Shown here piece by piece: positions 13,168 through 25,479 of a stretch of 64,000 nt of DNA; the stretch's first letter is position 1; every line of letters starts with the position of its first letter. Source of the stretch: Ursus arctos (lineage: Eukaryota; Chordata; Mammalia; Carnivora; Ursidae). Location: positions 12,726,423 through 12,790,422 of the forward strand of contig NW_026622852.1 in NCBI RefSeq assembly GCF_023065955.2, read 5' to 3'. Position numbers and translations under genes: made by a program. Under the pieces are notes generated by a model that was given only the letters and a program-made list of their open reading frames with translations, ran no database searches and was not told where the DNA came from.

Positions 13168-13469
13168 ATTCATCCCCGAAGCCTGGTCGGCCTGCACGGT
13201 TACCTGCGGCGTGGGGACCCAGGTGCGAATGGTGAGGTGCCAGGTGCTCCTGTCTTTCTCTCAGTCCGTGGCTGACCTGCCTGTGGACGAATGTGAGGGG
13301 CCCAAGCCAGCATCCCAGCGTGCCTGTTATGCAGGACCGTGCAACGGGGAAGGTCCGGAGTTGACCCCAGAAGAGACAGATGGCCTCTTCGGCGGCCTGC
13401 AGGATTTTGACGAGCTGTATGACTGGGAATACGAGGGCTTCACCAAGTGCTCCGAGTCGTGCGGAGGAG
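13168..13469 (+). CDS. ADAMTSL1: ADAMTSL1 exon A: TSR, acidic linker, start of next TSR
   Basis: ADAMTSL1 is a secreted extracellular-matrix glycoprotein related to ADAMTS proteases but lacking the protease domain. This 302-nt exon supplies 100 whole codons, from FIPEAWSACTVTCG to KCSESCGG. Residues 1-58 form a TSR with the WSAC motif and CTVTCG, which fits the CxxS/TCG O-fucosylation consensus. Residues about 59-87 are an acidic linker (DGLFGGLQDFDELYDWEYEG). The end opens a second TSR at CSESCG, again an O-fucose type site. The acceptor is cctcttgtttgcttgccgactgcag. The donor is G|gtaaga. It starts with the third base of a codon and ends after the first base of a Gly codon. The sequence matches my memory of human ADAMTSL1 almost residue for residue. 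The paralog ADAMTSL3 is the main alternative. Confidence 0.93.
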
Positions 13470-13999
13470 GTAAGAAGGGGGACTCTGGCCCAGAGCCCCA
13501 CCGTCTTCTTGTCCTTTTTCTTTCTCCTCTCTCCCCGCAGGAGACTGGGTCACGTGACCGCCTCTGGTCCAGGAATGATAAGCAGGGGGAGGAGGGGAGG
13601 AAGGCCTTCTAAGTGTGAAGCACGCTGAATGAAACACAGATGTATTTCTCTTTGGGCTCGAGTGGCGCTCACACCGTCAGCTGCGAGTGGCCAACACAAC
13701 TCATGCTTTTACTTTCAGTTGTCATTCTGATGTTTTGCAATATATCCTAGTGCATCTGACTGAGAAACACAGTTGACGCTGACCTGGCAAGGCTCTCAAC
13801 GTTCAGTTTTATTTATCTACGTCCTTGCTTCAGTGCATGTGGTATGGACCAAGGCCCAAGAGGACTAAACATTCTGCTCTTCCCCAGAATGAGTTCGAGT
13901 CCCCCTGATTCACTCAGCTGATTTCCCGAAGCAGTATCTCTTTACAAAGGGAAAAGGGTATAGAAAGGGCACTTAACACCTTGGTTACCTGGAACCGGA

Positions 14000-14125
14000 A
14001 AGGACTTAAAGGTCTGACCCCACCGCCATTTTACAGATGAGAAAACCAAGACCCAGAGAAGCTGGGTGACTTGAAATCACACAGCTAATGAGTGGCAGCT
14101 GGGATTAGGCCTGCTGTTGATCTGT
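14000..14125 (-). repeat. MIR remnant, antisense
   Basis: 'cattttacagatgagaaaac', then 'cccagagaagctgggtgact' and 'cacacagctaatgagtggca' are the reverse complement of the MIR core. Confidence 0.8.
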
Positions 14126-17100
14126 TTCTCTGTCTAGAGTCTTTCCAGAACATCACGCTTCTTTAGAATTCCTGAAACTTGCTCCTTAGGAATATGATGT
14201 AACTAATGTTAAATGTGTCCATGTATACTAATCTGTTTCTTTAGGGATATTCCACAGTGATAACAACAGATTCAGCAGTTCTTTATTTCAGTGTTTTAAT
14301 GGGATTGTGGGAGGAGAGGAAAGCATTTAGGTCGACAACAAATTCTTCAAGATTATGATCTTTCTTACACTTTAGAAAATAAATCAGATTCATAATGCAC
14401 TGCCTCCCACGTCTACCCCCAAGAGGGATTCTGATAGGTGAGGAAATGCTGGCTAATTTCCTGCCAGACCCCTCTCACTGGCTATGAGTAAACCCCTTCT
14501 GGCACGTTAGGGTTCTGCATTGCCCGTGAAGTTTCTCAACCGGTATCAAAAAAAATATTAAAATTATTCTCCAAAACTGTTTTCTAAACCATGACATTTT
14601 GGAAACTCTTTTAAAAAGGGGTCTCTTGTCATTATTGAGAATGTTCAAGCACATGTGCCCAAAATGTTCACATGCAGCTGAAAAGGAATGAGTAGTGGAA
14701 CAAGTACATACTAGCAAAGAATCCGTTTGCTCCATCAGATCTTTTAGCAAGCATTTAATAGTTTTGACCTTGAGGTTCGTGTTTGTTTCTACGTCTTCCA
14801 GTTTCAAACCATGAAATTCTTAAGTGTTTTAATGGAGGGCCCTGTTATTTTTAAAACCTAAAATTTTCCATCTGATTCTGGAAGAGTTTCCTGGAACTCA
14901 GCTAATCTCTGTTCTTAAGGGGTTCTCCACACTGAGGACATCTTTTCTTCCATGCTTATGAAGGGAAAAGTATTAAATCAGCTTCGATGATCTCTGAGCC
15001 TGGGCAGGAGCTAAGTCAGGTGGCAAGACCACAGCCAACTGCCACAGTGGCTTCTTTCCAATACAATGAGTGACTCAAGAGTTCAGGTGGTGTGTGTTTA
15101 TCCCCAATTGCCATGATCACCTGAATGGAACGATCATTATCTCTAGTGTAAAATGCATGTGCTTTGGGAAAAAAACAAAAACAAAAAACACTTGCCTTGT
15201 GGACTCTCAGTTATGGTTCTCAGTTACAAGGCAAGCCTGGAACTTTATGAGCAGATGGAAACACCAGATGCAGTCACGGAATAATAAATACTCAGATACC
15301 TTTATCTTTAAGATTCTAACCATTCTGCTGCTCAACCAGGGGTATAAAACTCAAAGTATAGAGAGCCTGTGGAATGTTTTTAATTTCAAGTGTTTTCAGA
15401 AGATAACGGATTTGGAAATAAGATTTGGATGTTTGATATACAATTGATCTGTGCCTGTAGGAACTGAGCGCATTTGTATAACATAAATTGCACATCCTTA
15501 ATATCCAAGGCAGGGTAAAGTTACTGAAATGTCTTATGTCTTTAGCTGTCAGCAACCGTGCACACTTACCTACACTTGTGTAACTGTGCCAAGGTAATAT
15601 ATTTACACCTAAAATGTTAGAGTTGAAAATTCCAAAGTGGTGAAAATATGCTTGGGTTATATGGTCCATATGATGCCCATATGCACTAAAAGATCATTTC
15701 GCTCTATGGGACATGTATATTTTGAAGTCCGTGTTTGGCAGTAACATTGTATTATCAACTTTGATCTTTCGCCAAAATATAACCCACCAGGTTCTATATA
15801 TTTTTAATCGTTCTTGCTGAAACCAACCAAAAACATGCAGGATTAACAGACAGATTTTAAATCAATTTTGGGTCGTAAGGCTGGTTGGCCTAATTTCACT
15901 GTCTTCCCTATCTCGGGAGCAGAAGCTGGATAGACTCAGAAGTAACCTTTCACCTAGCAAAGGTAGCAACCAGAAGGAACTGGTTAGTAATTCAGTTGGT
16001 GGCTGTGTTTCCCCAAGCTGTCATCAAATATCATGTAACAATTATGCTATTCTGGCAGATATAAACACTGAAAATCCCATTTTCTGGAAGATTGAGCCTG
16101 ACCTGCTCAGATGTGTCCCGCGTCCCATCATCTCCTTGTTATATTTGAATTTCCCATATGTGAGCTAATAGGTGTGGTCAAGGACAGTGGCTTTGAACCT
16201 GCACAGCTTTATTATATTGAACTCCTAGATGGTAAAATCAACATTAAGATAGAGCTGAGGGAAAACTTGAAATTTACTTCGGCAACAAGGAAAGGTGACG
16301 TCTTTACCTGCCGCTCCCCTTCCTTATGGGTCCTCTGTCCTTTGCTTCTGTCAAGAAAGTAAAACTCAAAATCGTGAAGTACTAAAGTATGTGGTCCGTG
16401 TTGTTTTAAGATGTCCTTCTAAGTGCGTATACTAGCCTGTTTGGAACGAGCACGCACGGATGAGCTAACTTCTCACATCCTGGCCCCGCTCCGCTGGGCC
16501 AAGTATGCTGTGACCTCACAGGTGAGGTTTCCACATGCCCTCCCTCCTGCAACCTCCCACACTCCCACACTCCCCAGCCCGCTCCCTCCTCGCGCCTTCC
16601 CCCAGGCGTCCCTCTTGCACCTCCACTGGCCTAAACAGCACTATGCTTAGAATGCCCTGCCCTTGAGGCATTTTGTTCATCATGCCACAAAAATGTATCA
16701 TGTGGTGATCACAGGGCTGGTCCCAGATACCCCTTAATTATGACAAAGCTCTGTCCTTAGTTTCCCTCAGCACCCCAGGCCCCACCTAAGAATGCCTAGG
16801 CAACTGGCCGCTATGGCAATGGCCATTTAACACGGTGTCGGAGGCCTAGTATTTTGTTTTATGGTATCTTAGATTCAAATTTAGTAACTCTGGAATGCTG
16901 CTTAATCTTGGCACTTAACCACCTCGGAGGTGATTTCTCTCTTGAGCTAGGATTTATTGGTTTGGAGTAATATAAATTTGTGTTCCACGTGTCTAAGAAA
17001 GGACTATACTGACGTCCTTCTAGAGACTTGAGCCCTTGCAACACTTGTTCTTTGCAGTCTGAGAAGGACCTACATTCTGCGATATAGGGAATCACAAAGT

Positions 17101-17764
17101 AGAAACAGAGCACCTCCCTCACACCTCCCCACACCCGAAGCACGTTCAAGGAGGGCAGGTGACAAGACCTGTCATCACTTCCTGCCGACCTCATTGACTC
17201 AATTTCAGAAAGTGTTCAGTAGCTGAAAAAAACCCCAAATATACTTTATTTTAGAGCGACATTTACAATCTCTTGAATATTGCCAGGCAGGCAAATGAAT
17301 CGAAAACTTAATTTCTAATGTAACCACAGCTCTAGATTCTGTATGGAAGAGTTCACTTCATCCAGCACCTTGTCGTCATTACCTTAATAATGCCAGACTA
17401 TTCCAGAGGGAAAGATCAGTGATGATTTCAACAATTTCTTGTGAAATGTTTTGCTATATCATCATACCATAAATTTCAAATGGCTCATCCCAGCTGCGAC
17501 CAAGAGAGCAACACCCTGTCGCCAGCATCACAGAGTATGATGCAGTAGCTTGAATGTCTAGTACAAATCGCAAATGCTCTACTCCGAACTGGCCATGATA
17601 TATTGAAATTTTGAAACTCATAAAAAGGTTAGAAAAGAGAAAAGTTACATTCATGGCATCAAGGTAAATACCATGACTGATTTTTTTAAATGTTTGATTC
17701 ATCAGACTTCCGGGAAGAAAGAAAGAATCTGATTCAGATTCTGGCTTTAAAATGTCACTTTTTA

Positions 17765-17922
17765 GGGCACCTGGGTGGCTCAGTAGGTTAAGCATCTGCC
17801 TTCGGCTCAGGTCATGATCCCAGGGTTCTGGGATTGAGTCCCGTATCAGGCTCCCTCCTCCACAGGGAGCCTTCTTCTCCCTCTGCCTCTGCCTCTCTCT
17901 GTCTCTCATGAATAAAAAAGTC
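17765..17922 (+). mobile_element. CAN-type SINE with near-perfect target duplication
   Basis: The head 'gggcacctgggtggctcagt' and 'ctgccttcggctcaggtcat' leads to a shortened CT-rich body and an A-rich tail. The flanks are tttaaaatgtcacttttta and ttaaaatgtcagttttta, differing by one base (17746-17764; 17924-17941). Confidence 0.92.
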
Positions 17923-18419
17923 TTTAAAATGTCAGTTTTTAAATGGTGGTCTTGCTGAGTGACCTCAGTCCATGTCACATCACCTTACAAAGCATTAGGT
18001 TGTTGACTGGAGTGATAACTCCTTGGAGAAACATGGAGTAGAGGGGAGGAGAGAAGCAGCAGGGCTAATAAGTGTGGGGCAGTCATACTATATTAGGTAC
18101 TAATTGATAAAGCAAGACAGAAATAAGAATAAGAAAATGTGTATTTATAGATAAAACTAATTATGTGTGTTGTCACATACTTTACCAAAACCACATACAA
18201 ATATTTAGCTCCAGATAGATATATTTAGATGCACATTTCTTTATATACACAGCTATGTGTGACTGAAAGCAGAATATCAAGAATGTCCTGTCTCGCCTCT
18301 TCCTTACACTGACTTTGCTGAAATGATCCCAGACAAATGTCGAGGTTATTCCCAAAGATCTCCAGCAGCTATAAGCAGTCTTTCAGTATTTTTAAAAACG
18401 TGAGTTCTGTCATTAAAAG

Positions 18420-18600
18420 CTCCAGTGCTAAGACCCTGCCTCACCATGTATTAACTACGTGACCTTAGCAAGTCTTTCCACCTTTCTAAGCCTCAGTTTC
18501 CTTATCTGTAAAATGGTATAAAAATAGCGCTTACCTCATGGAGTTGTTGAGAGAATTGCATGGTGCATGTCACGCTCTCAGCATTGGCACCTGGCTCATA
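18420..18600 (+). repeat. MIR SINE remnant
   Basis: 'gaccttagcaagtctttcca', 'cagtttccttatctgtaaaa' and 'cttacctcatggagttgttg' lie in MIR order, ending with a 'ggcacctggctcataatg' 3' block. Confidence 0.85.
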
Positions 18601-19448
18601 ATGTACAACCCGTGGGTTTTGACTCTTACTATGACTGTGGGACCAGAATGCAATGTCTGGTCATTACTATACCCAGCTAAACATTTCCTTGCTCCCTGAA
18701 GGTTTGCATAAGGGGTCCTGCACACCTCCTGAAAAGATTTGCCAGTAACTCTGTGCCAGTCACTGCTCAAACGCCTGTTTTCCTAGCTCTGTGTCAGAGA
18801 CAAGCAAGCATCAGTGGGAACATTGTTTCCCGTGGATGTAGAAAAGATTGTGTTTCATGGATATAGTCATTGTGCACTTTGTCACTTTGTTCTCTTTCTT
18901 TGTTCCAAATTCCAAAGCCGCCCAGGTCACTAAAGAAATGAACTAGAATCAAAAGGAAACCAACGAAGATTGGAGTCCCCGGTGCAGGGCCCCAAGAGAA
19001 CAGCAGTTTACAGACTATTGGATATTAAAACTCAGCTCTTGGCCTCCCTTCCAAATACAACAATCACCTGTTGATTAAAATATAACATGTAAAGTTCTCG
19101 GGGACATTTTTTTTTTTTTTTTTGTCACCCTGCTCTCCTCCTGCATTAAATGATCACATCTCAGCTTTGGCAGCTCTATAAGTTTGGTGGCATTTTTTTT
19201 TAAGCATTTCATCAGTACTCACGCAAGGTCTCCCATGAGGGAGGTTGCCCTCCTCAAGGGGCGTGTTTACAGAGGCACTAGCTCCCGAGTACTTTCTCCG
19301 GATGGAGCGATGCCTGCCAAGATGGGCAGCCCTGGGCTTCATGCAGCCAGAGTCCTACCAATCACAGAGGCCTCCCACCAGCTGCCTTGTCTACACTTCA
19401 TCACCCCACACACGCCCACTCGGGCCTGACAGTGTGATTTGTGTGCAG

Positions 19449-19578
19449 GTGTCCAGGAGGCTGTGGTGAGCTGCCTGAACAAACAGACGCGGGAGCCTGC
19501 TGATGAGAACCTGTGTGTGACCAGCCGCCGGCCCCCACGGCTCCTCAAATCCTGCAGTTTGGATCCCTGCCCGGCCAG
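19449..19578 (+). CDS. ADAMTSL1: ADAMTSL1 exon B: completes the second TSR
   Basis: The 130-nt exon completes the Gly codon split by the previous intron (G|GT) and adds 42 codons, VQEAVVSCLNKQT to LKSCSLDPCPA. It ends with AG, two bases of the Arg codon finished by exon C. It supplies the remaining cysteines of the TSR opened in exon A (VSC, ENLC, KSC, DPC), giving the six-cysteine TSR layout CSESCG...C...C...C...C. The DPCPA end is typical of a TSR boundary. The acceptor is tgtgtgcag and the donor AG|gtaagg. Compared with the human protein as I remember it, there are a few conservative changes (ADEN for AEEN, PPR for PPQ, CSLD for CNLD). Confidence 0.93.
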
Positions 19579-20959
19579 GTAAGGGGTGCAGTGGCTGCCC
19601 TGTTACCCAGGAGCGCGTTCAGAGAGAGGTGCCTCTGTCCATGGGCACGACCAGAACGCTTATTGTTCAAAACCCCATGTTTTGAAAACCAATTAGCATC
19701 AGTTCAAACTTTTAGTCAAATCCACTTAAATTTAATTGAAACCAGGGCTTTGCAATTCCAGCCCAATGGTCATGCTCAGGGTCCAGAAGCCTCCGTGCAC
19801 TGAAATGAGCCCCGTGGCGTGACCAGAATGTACATGGGCCACACTGCCACCGTCTCCTGAAGGGGACGTGAAGCAACCACAGGCTTCAGGGTCTCTGCCA
19901 CTTTGAGCCTGGGTCCCAAGCCCTCACACCATAGTAATGGATTGGCTCAGGGGTTGCAGGGGTAGAAGAAACTGAAGTGACTGGGTGGTATAATGGATCC
20001 CCTGTGAAATCTGTTTGCACACAGCACACAGATGCATTACAGCATGCTCTGGAGTGTATGTGTGTCATTCCACGTGCATAAAATCAATTAGAGCATTTCA
20101 TTGTTTGGTCCTGCCTGGGTCTCATTTTTACCCAACCTTGAGTCTTAGCTAATCAATCCAATCACTGGTTTAGTCCACACAATTTTATGGTGTCTTGAGA
20201 GACGTGCCTGCAGATACTTCTTTGGAACAAATCTCTGTGGAAGCTAAACCATCTTATCGATGAGTCTGGTTTCAAAGGGAGAGGTTTCAGGAAACAGAGC
20301 CAGACTTTCAAGTCTGCTGAGGGGATGAAGACTGTTATAAGATAAAGTCATATCCTAGATACAAAGAGGACTGCTGTTTCTGAACGATATTTCTTCTATT
20401 TCTACAAAGTAACATGGAAGAAGCAATGTGTTGCCTTTGGGAATTGACAATAATTTGCAGATGTGGCTTGTCTTATTTCTCAGTCAACAAAATGTCTTCC
20501 TTTGGAGGGCAGACTACAGGCCAGATCAGGGCACTTCTGCTGGTCACAGAGATGTCCCATATATTGATCTGAATGGTGGGCCTGATGTCCCTTTTCTGAC
20601 ACAGAAGTGAGGAGGGCCACTGGGGCCATCTTCTCCACGGCATCCAGAAAAACAGTCAGCCACTGCTTGGAGTAGCCCTCCACCCACAAGAACAGCAGTC
20701 AGTAAAATAGAGTCAAGGGTTAGACCCAGAAAAAACTAGATCCAGTGCATAGAATCCTGGGAAGCCTCTTTCTATCCCTGTTTGACGTGGTCCCACATCT
20801 CCAACCTAACCTCACAGTTCTCCGGTTGGGCAAGCCTAACTGCTTGGGCAAGGGATACTAACCCCTTCTGTTTGACTACATTCTCCCCAAATTGGAAAAA
20901 GCAGAGTGGTTTTGGCATGGACAGCCTGTAAGGGCCTTGGCTAGGAGGTCCAGAGGTTC

Positions 20960-21060
20960 TCCTCCTAGCTTTGTCACCCACCAGCTGTGTGGCATTGGGC
21001 AAGATGACTGCCCTTTCTGTTTCCACATCTGTAAAACTAACAGGCCATATCTGAGGTCAC
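20960..21060 (+). repeat. MIR core fragment
   Basis: 'accagctgtgtggcattggg' followed by 'tttccacatctgtaaaacta' is the central MIR core. Confidence 0.65.
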
Positions 21061-22337
21061 CACATCCTGCTCAAATATCCCATGACTCTTTGTTAGTCTA
21101 TAGGCAGACGCACTGGACAGCTACTGCTGTGGGTTGATAATTGATGTCATTTCTGTTCCGCTTATTTACCGTCACTTTAAAAACAAGCCTAAGTGTCTAA
21201 CCACATTCCGGGTTGTAATGACATCCAAATGCTCTCATGGGCTGAGGAGTCAGCACCCGGGACCAGCTGAAGATCTTGTGGGATTCTCAGCCACTAAACC
21301 CAATCCTTCCCAGGCAGCAGAAGGAATAGGACACAAGGTGTTACTTCCCATCCTCAAAGTACTGAGCACGGCTAAATTAGATGAGCTTAATTTACTCTAC
21401 GACCTTTATATTGACTCCCAGACAAGGACTCTTGTTAGGCTTAACTTTATTGCATTTGCTCCAGATAAACTCAGTGCTTTGATCTTCTACCAACCAGTTG
21501 TCAGACTGACAGGCAAGACTTCTCTTACAGCCAGGGGTTTCTTGGGCCAACCATCCACAGCTGAGTGCTTGTAGACTGATACTAATTAAAACAACAGAGG
21601 GGCCAACGTACAGTGGCCTGAGATGACTCACTGTCTTCATCTCGTGTCAAAGAGCCAAAGTCAGATTTTCATCTTAAAAATGAGAGACATACAGAGGTGC
21701 ATCTCCTGTGAGATATTTCAGTATGATGCCGGGGAAAAAACATTTCTCATTTGGAAAGTAGGTGTAAGATGTGCACAGAAGAAAAAATGGGTTTGGTAGG
21801 GACATAAGAGAGTATCGTTTTCCCAACCACCTTCTAGAAGTTTCAGTGTCGAGTAATTTAAATCTTTAATTCACAATTCTTATTGTGCATGGATGAGTGT
21901 TCCCTGCACATTTTAGGGTGTCCTCTGATGGGCTCTTGGTCTCTGCTGGTGTCCATGTGTTCAAAACACCATAACATTTTCTCTGGGACAAACAGAAATG
22001 ATGTTTCTAGTCTTGATCACTGGGTGTACGTCTCTGAGAGGTGGCTGCTGGTTAAGAGAAGTAGCTTTCCCAGGCATTTGTCAGGGAGCCACTTTTCCTC
22101 TCATGTGTGGTCAGAGGTATCTGATCACACGAAGAATGCCATAGGTCTAGAGGGCATGTCCCATCGAGCTGTCTTTCTGAGTTTAAATGTACCTTCTCCT
22201 GACTTACTCTATGTGGATGGCAGGGCTGGTATCAGAAGCACGTGTCCAACTTTCTCCAGGTTTAGACAGATGCAGTCTCCCACCCAGCTATCCACGCAAC
22301 AAGGGTATTTTCAAGCTGGAGGTATTCTGATTGTTGC

Positions 22338-22340
<3 letters not shown>

Positions 22341-22388
<48 letters not shown>

Positions 22389-22402
22389 ATGCACACGTGC
22401 GC
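22341..22402. repeat. (GT)n plus (GC)n/(CA) microsatellite, 62-bp perfect alternation
   Basis: A GT run of about 18 units passes without a break into gcgcgcgc and then acatgcacacgtgcgc. Every step alternates purine and pyrimidine, the pattern that favours Z-DNA. It is an intronic simple repeat likely to vary in length between individuals. Confidence 0.97.
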
Positions 22403-23289
22403 AGATAAGTGTGGACTGCCTGCATTTCTAGGGTGCTTTAAAAAATAGTAGTTACCTATTGAGGACTATATTTTAAAGTCCTCGCTATCAGCTATGTGTC
22501 CAAATCCTCTGTGGAAGTAGCAGGTGACATAATGTTTGACACATAGCAGGTGCTTATTGTTTCTTGAATACACAGGCATAACGGATAGGACCAAATGGAT
22601 AAGGAGCAATATTTAGATCCGAGTATTAACGATAGCTGGGGAGACACCAGTGCTATCTCTGCCAACCACCTATCCCCTCTCTTCCACCCACAGATGATGC
22701 TGGAAGTGCCATTTTTAGAGTCCCTTCCATAGCTTTAAGGCTGTAAATACCAATTCAAAATCTAAATAGACTTAGGATAAGTAATCCTTTATATTAGTAG
22801 CCATGGATAGCACAGTCTCCCCAAAAGAAAAGTAAGAGGACAAGCTTTAATTGAGGAGAGATGGACATAATGGAAGTTGAGTGAATTGTTAGCATTACCC
22901 AGGGAGCAGTTTGTCAGGAGAGATGGAAAGTAGTCTATCTCCCTTAACAACCATGCCTAAAATTGGCAAGAAGAAATTAGGACCATTTTTACCCGTGATC
23001 TGACAATGAGAATATTGCATCAACGTTGATAGCAAAGAGGCTATAATTACAAGGAAGAAAAAATTATTTTAATTACCTTTACCACCATCTGAGTAATTTG
23101 TGTCTAGAAGCCCCTCCACCCTGCTCACCTTCATGGGTGGGTTAGACTAGTTTAAGGGAGAAATGTCCAAAAAGGATGGAAAATCAGTCATTAGGAAAGA
23201 GGTTGGCCTCCTTTTCCCAATAAGAAAACTTTCTAAGTATTATAATTATGAAGTTATTATACATGAATATTCTCAGTCTTTAAAAGTCA

Positions 23290-23560
23290 AACATAGCAGA
23301 AGTAATCAAGGAAGAAAGACATATGTCCCCTTCTCACCACCATGCTTCACAGTTCCAGAACCTTCTGCCCAGAGATAACCACTGTTAGTACTTTGGTACA
23401 TACCTTTCCAGATCCTTTTCTATGACTATATACACATATATGAACACGAACAAATGCGTAAGGTTTTCTTCCCTTTGGATCACATTATATATATTACTTG
23501 GCAACTTGATTTTTCATTTACTAATACATACTAAAAATCTTTCCCATCCCTGAGACCACC
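23290..23560 (-). repeat. Old L1 3'-end fragment, antisense (probable)
   Basis: 'ataaccactgttagtacttt', 'acctttccagatccttttct', 'ggatcacattatatatatta' and 'tggcaacttgatttttcatt' resemble the antisense 3' region of old L1M-group elements. Confidence 0.5.
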
Positions 23561-23589
23561 AAAATAAAAACCAGAAGATAGATTTCGAC

Positions 23590-23700
23590 CTGTGTTCAGA
23601 TACTGCTCTGTTATGTTTAACTATATGACCTGTAAGAGCTTATATACCTTTTTGGGTCCTCACATTCTTCATCTCTAAGATAGGATCATTGTGGGAACTT
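23590..23700 (+). repeat. MIR fragment (probable)
   Basis: 'ctatatgacctgtaagagct' followed by 'cattcttcatctctaagata' and 'ggatcattgtgg' fits a decayed MIR core. Confidence 0.5.
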
Positions 23701-25351
23701 AGAAGAATTCTCTTTTTCTTCTCTTTCATTTCTTGGCGAGAAATACTTCTAGTTTGAAATAAAACATTTTTTGTATTCAGGACTTCAATTTGATTAGATT
23801 TTCTCTATTATTCAACGAAGTCTTAATAATTAAGTTTTACTGACCCTCTCCCTGGTTTATACTAGCAATGACATGAACAGCCGAAGGAAAGCCAGAAAGC
23901 ACTACCTTTAAAAAAAAAAAAAAAGAGCACGACTGTTATTAATTATAAGCATTTGATAGCTTGGCCAGTGTGTGTTGAAAAGATTTGGTAAACGTACGTG
24001 GAGGAGGGGAAAGAAGTAAGCAGTGAAAGCCAGATGGCTGAAAATGAAGGAAATTCCAGGCAATTTCTGCAGCTTTGTTCTAACATACTTTTTAAACTAA
24101 ACTTTTATTTCTGTGCAACAGAGAACAGCTGAGTGGTGCAGAATAGATAAACAGCGAAGGGGGGGGAAAGCCCATAATTCCAGGAACAGGACTTGGTTTC
24201 TGCCCCTCGCCCCAGCCCCAGTCTCTTTTCTCAGACCTCGGGTGGTTCCTCGAACCAGCAAGAGCTATAAAAGAAGTTTGAGAATCCCTGCTTGAGACGA
24301 GAGAGTTAAGAAAAACGTCTTAAAGGTCACAGAGTCTCCTGTTTAAGGGCAAACTTCAGAATGCCTATTTTATTATATACTAACAAAATCCATGCGTACT
24401 AGCAGCCAATGATTTCCAATTTCTAATTTTCTTTTATATTGGCTGAAAATGGCTAGAGCAGAAGGTGTTGCCTTTTTACACAACCATGTCTTAATTTATT
24501 TGATGGCGCTTTCGAAGTTTTGCAGGCACCTTCCCCTTTGACAACTTGTTTTAAGGGTTACTGTTTCAACATGCTCTCCAAATATTGGTTTATCTTCTGC
24601 TGTGTTCCCAAAGTTTCCATATGCTGCGTTTTGGCTCTGTCCGTACCAACTTGTAAGCACTTAAAGCAAAAGCACGCCAAAGCTCACTGGCGTCCACAGA
24701 AATCGAGTCCAGATTTGAAGGCCATATTCAGGCGCCTTTGGAGAGTTAATGCTATTACTGTCGTCATCCTCCTTGGTAACTCCAGATCCATAATTACACC
24801 GTCTCTCTCTTTTCTTCCACTGATGGACAAGTTACAACAGAGGAACCTGCCAAGACCTGTTTCTTAACTATTGGACCTGATTGGCCCAATGGCAGCCTTG
24901 GTTATTTCTCTCCCCAGGAATGTGTTGGCCCGGTGATCAGAATCATTCCCAGCAGCATTTTGACATCAACAAGGATAACGTCACATGTATGCTCACCTCA
25001 GGGCTTCAATCTCCATTTCTCATGAAGAGAGCCCTTTCCATGGTTGCACACCACCTGTTATATCAACCTCCAATCTCCGTGAAATGAGCTTTGATGGTAT
25101 TAGAAACTGTTTTGTGTGCATAGATTTAGTCATTTGCATGAATTAGGGGTAAAAATCAAGGGATCAAACCTTCCCATCATGTCACCTCAAAGCACAGATG
25201 TTCGAAAAGATAGAAACATCAGCTTTAGGAAAATCCTTTCAATTCAGTCCTGAAAGAGAGGCTTTCCTGGCCTCATAGTTTCCTAGGCCACATAGTTCTG
25301 CCTGGACTCTGGGAAAGTCCTTATACAGACCATTGATTGAGGTTAACCTTC

Positions 25352-25387
25352 TGCGCGCGCGCACGCACACACACACACACACACACA
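25352..25387. repeat. (GC)n(AC)n microsatellite
   Basis: 'tgcgcgcgcgcacgc' runs into an AC array of about ten units. It is another alternating purine-pyrimidine tract. Confidence 0.95.
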
Positions 25388-25479
25388 AATATGGCAGAAA
25401 ATGTTTTATATCTCAATTTAGTAGAAAATGAAAGTGCGCTAGGCACCTTCAGGTAAAACGGTCTGCTTGTATTTGGCCC

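Larger units (their letters stand above)
13470..19448 (+). other. ADAMTSL1: ADAMTSL1 intron between exons A and B (phase 1)
   Basis: This 5,979-bp GT-AG intron begins gtaaga and ends gtgtgcag. Its acceptor has a weak, purine-interrupted pyrimidine tract (gtgtgatttgtgtgcag). Two MIR remnants (14.0, 18.4 kb) and one CAN SINE (17.8 kb) are recognised. The remaining blocks (14.1-17.7, 17.95-18.4 and 18.6-19.4 kb) show no gene and no repeat I can name. There is a C-rich patch at 16530-16620 and an 18-nt T run near 19109. Confidence 0.85.

Noticed and set aside
13007..13501. 164-residue antisense frame over exon A
   Set aside because: It is a shadow of the GC-rich + strand exon, whose frame is supported by TSR cysteines and splice sites.
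13440..13612. Read-through of exon A past the GTAAGA donor
   Set aside because: The conserved protein continues in exon B in phase; the extension is intron sequence.
21134..21574. 146-residue open frame
   Set aside because: No domain, no homologue I recognise, and no splice or promoter context; consistent with a chance frame.
21883..22431. 182-residue open frame, the longest in the window
   Set aside because: It runs into the GT microsatellite (VCVCVC), has no recognisable domain, no splice context and no protein-like composition.
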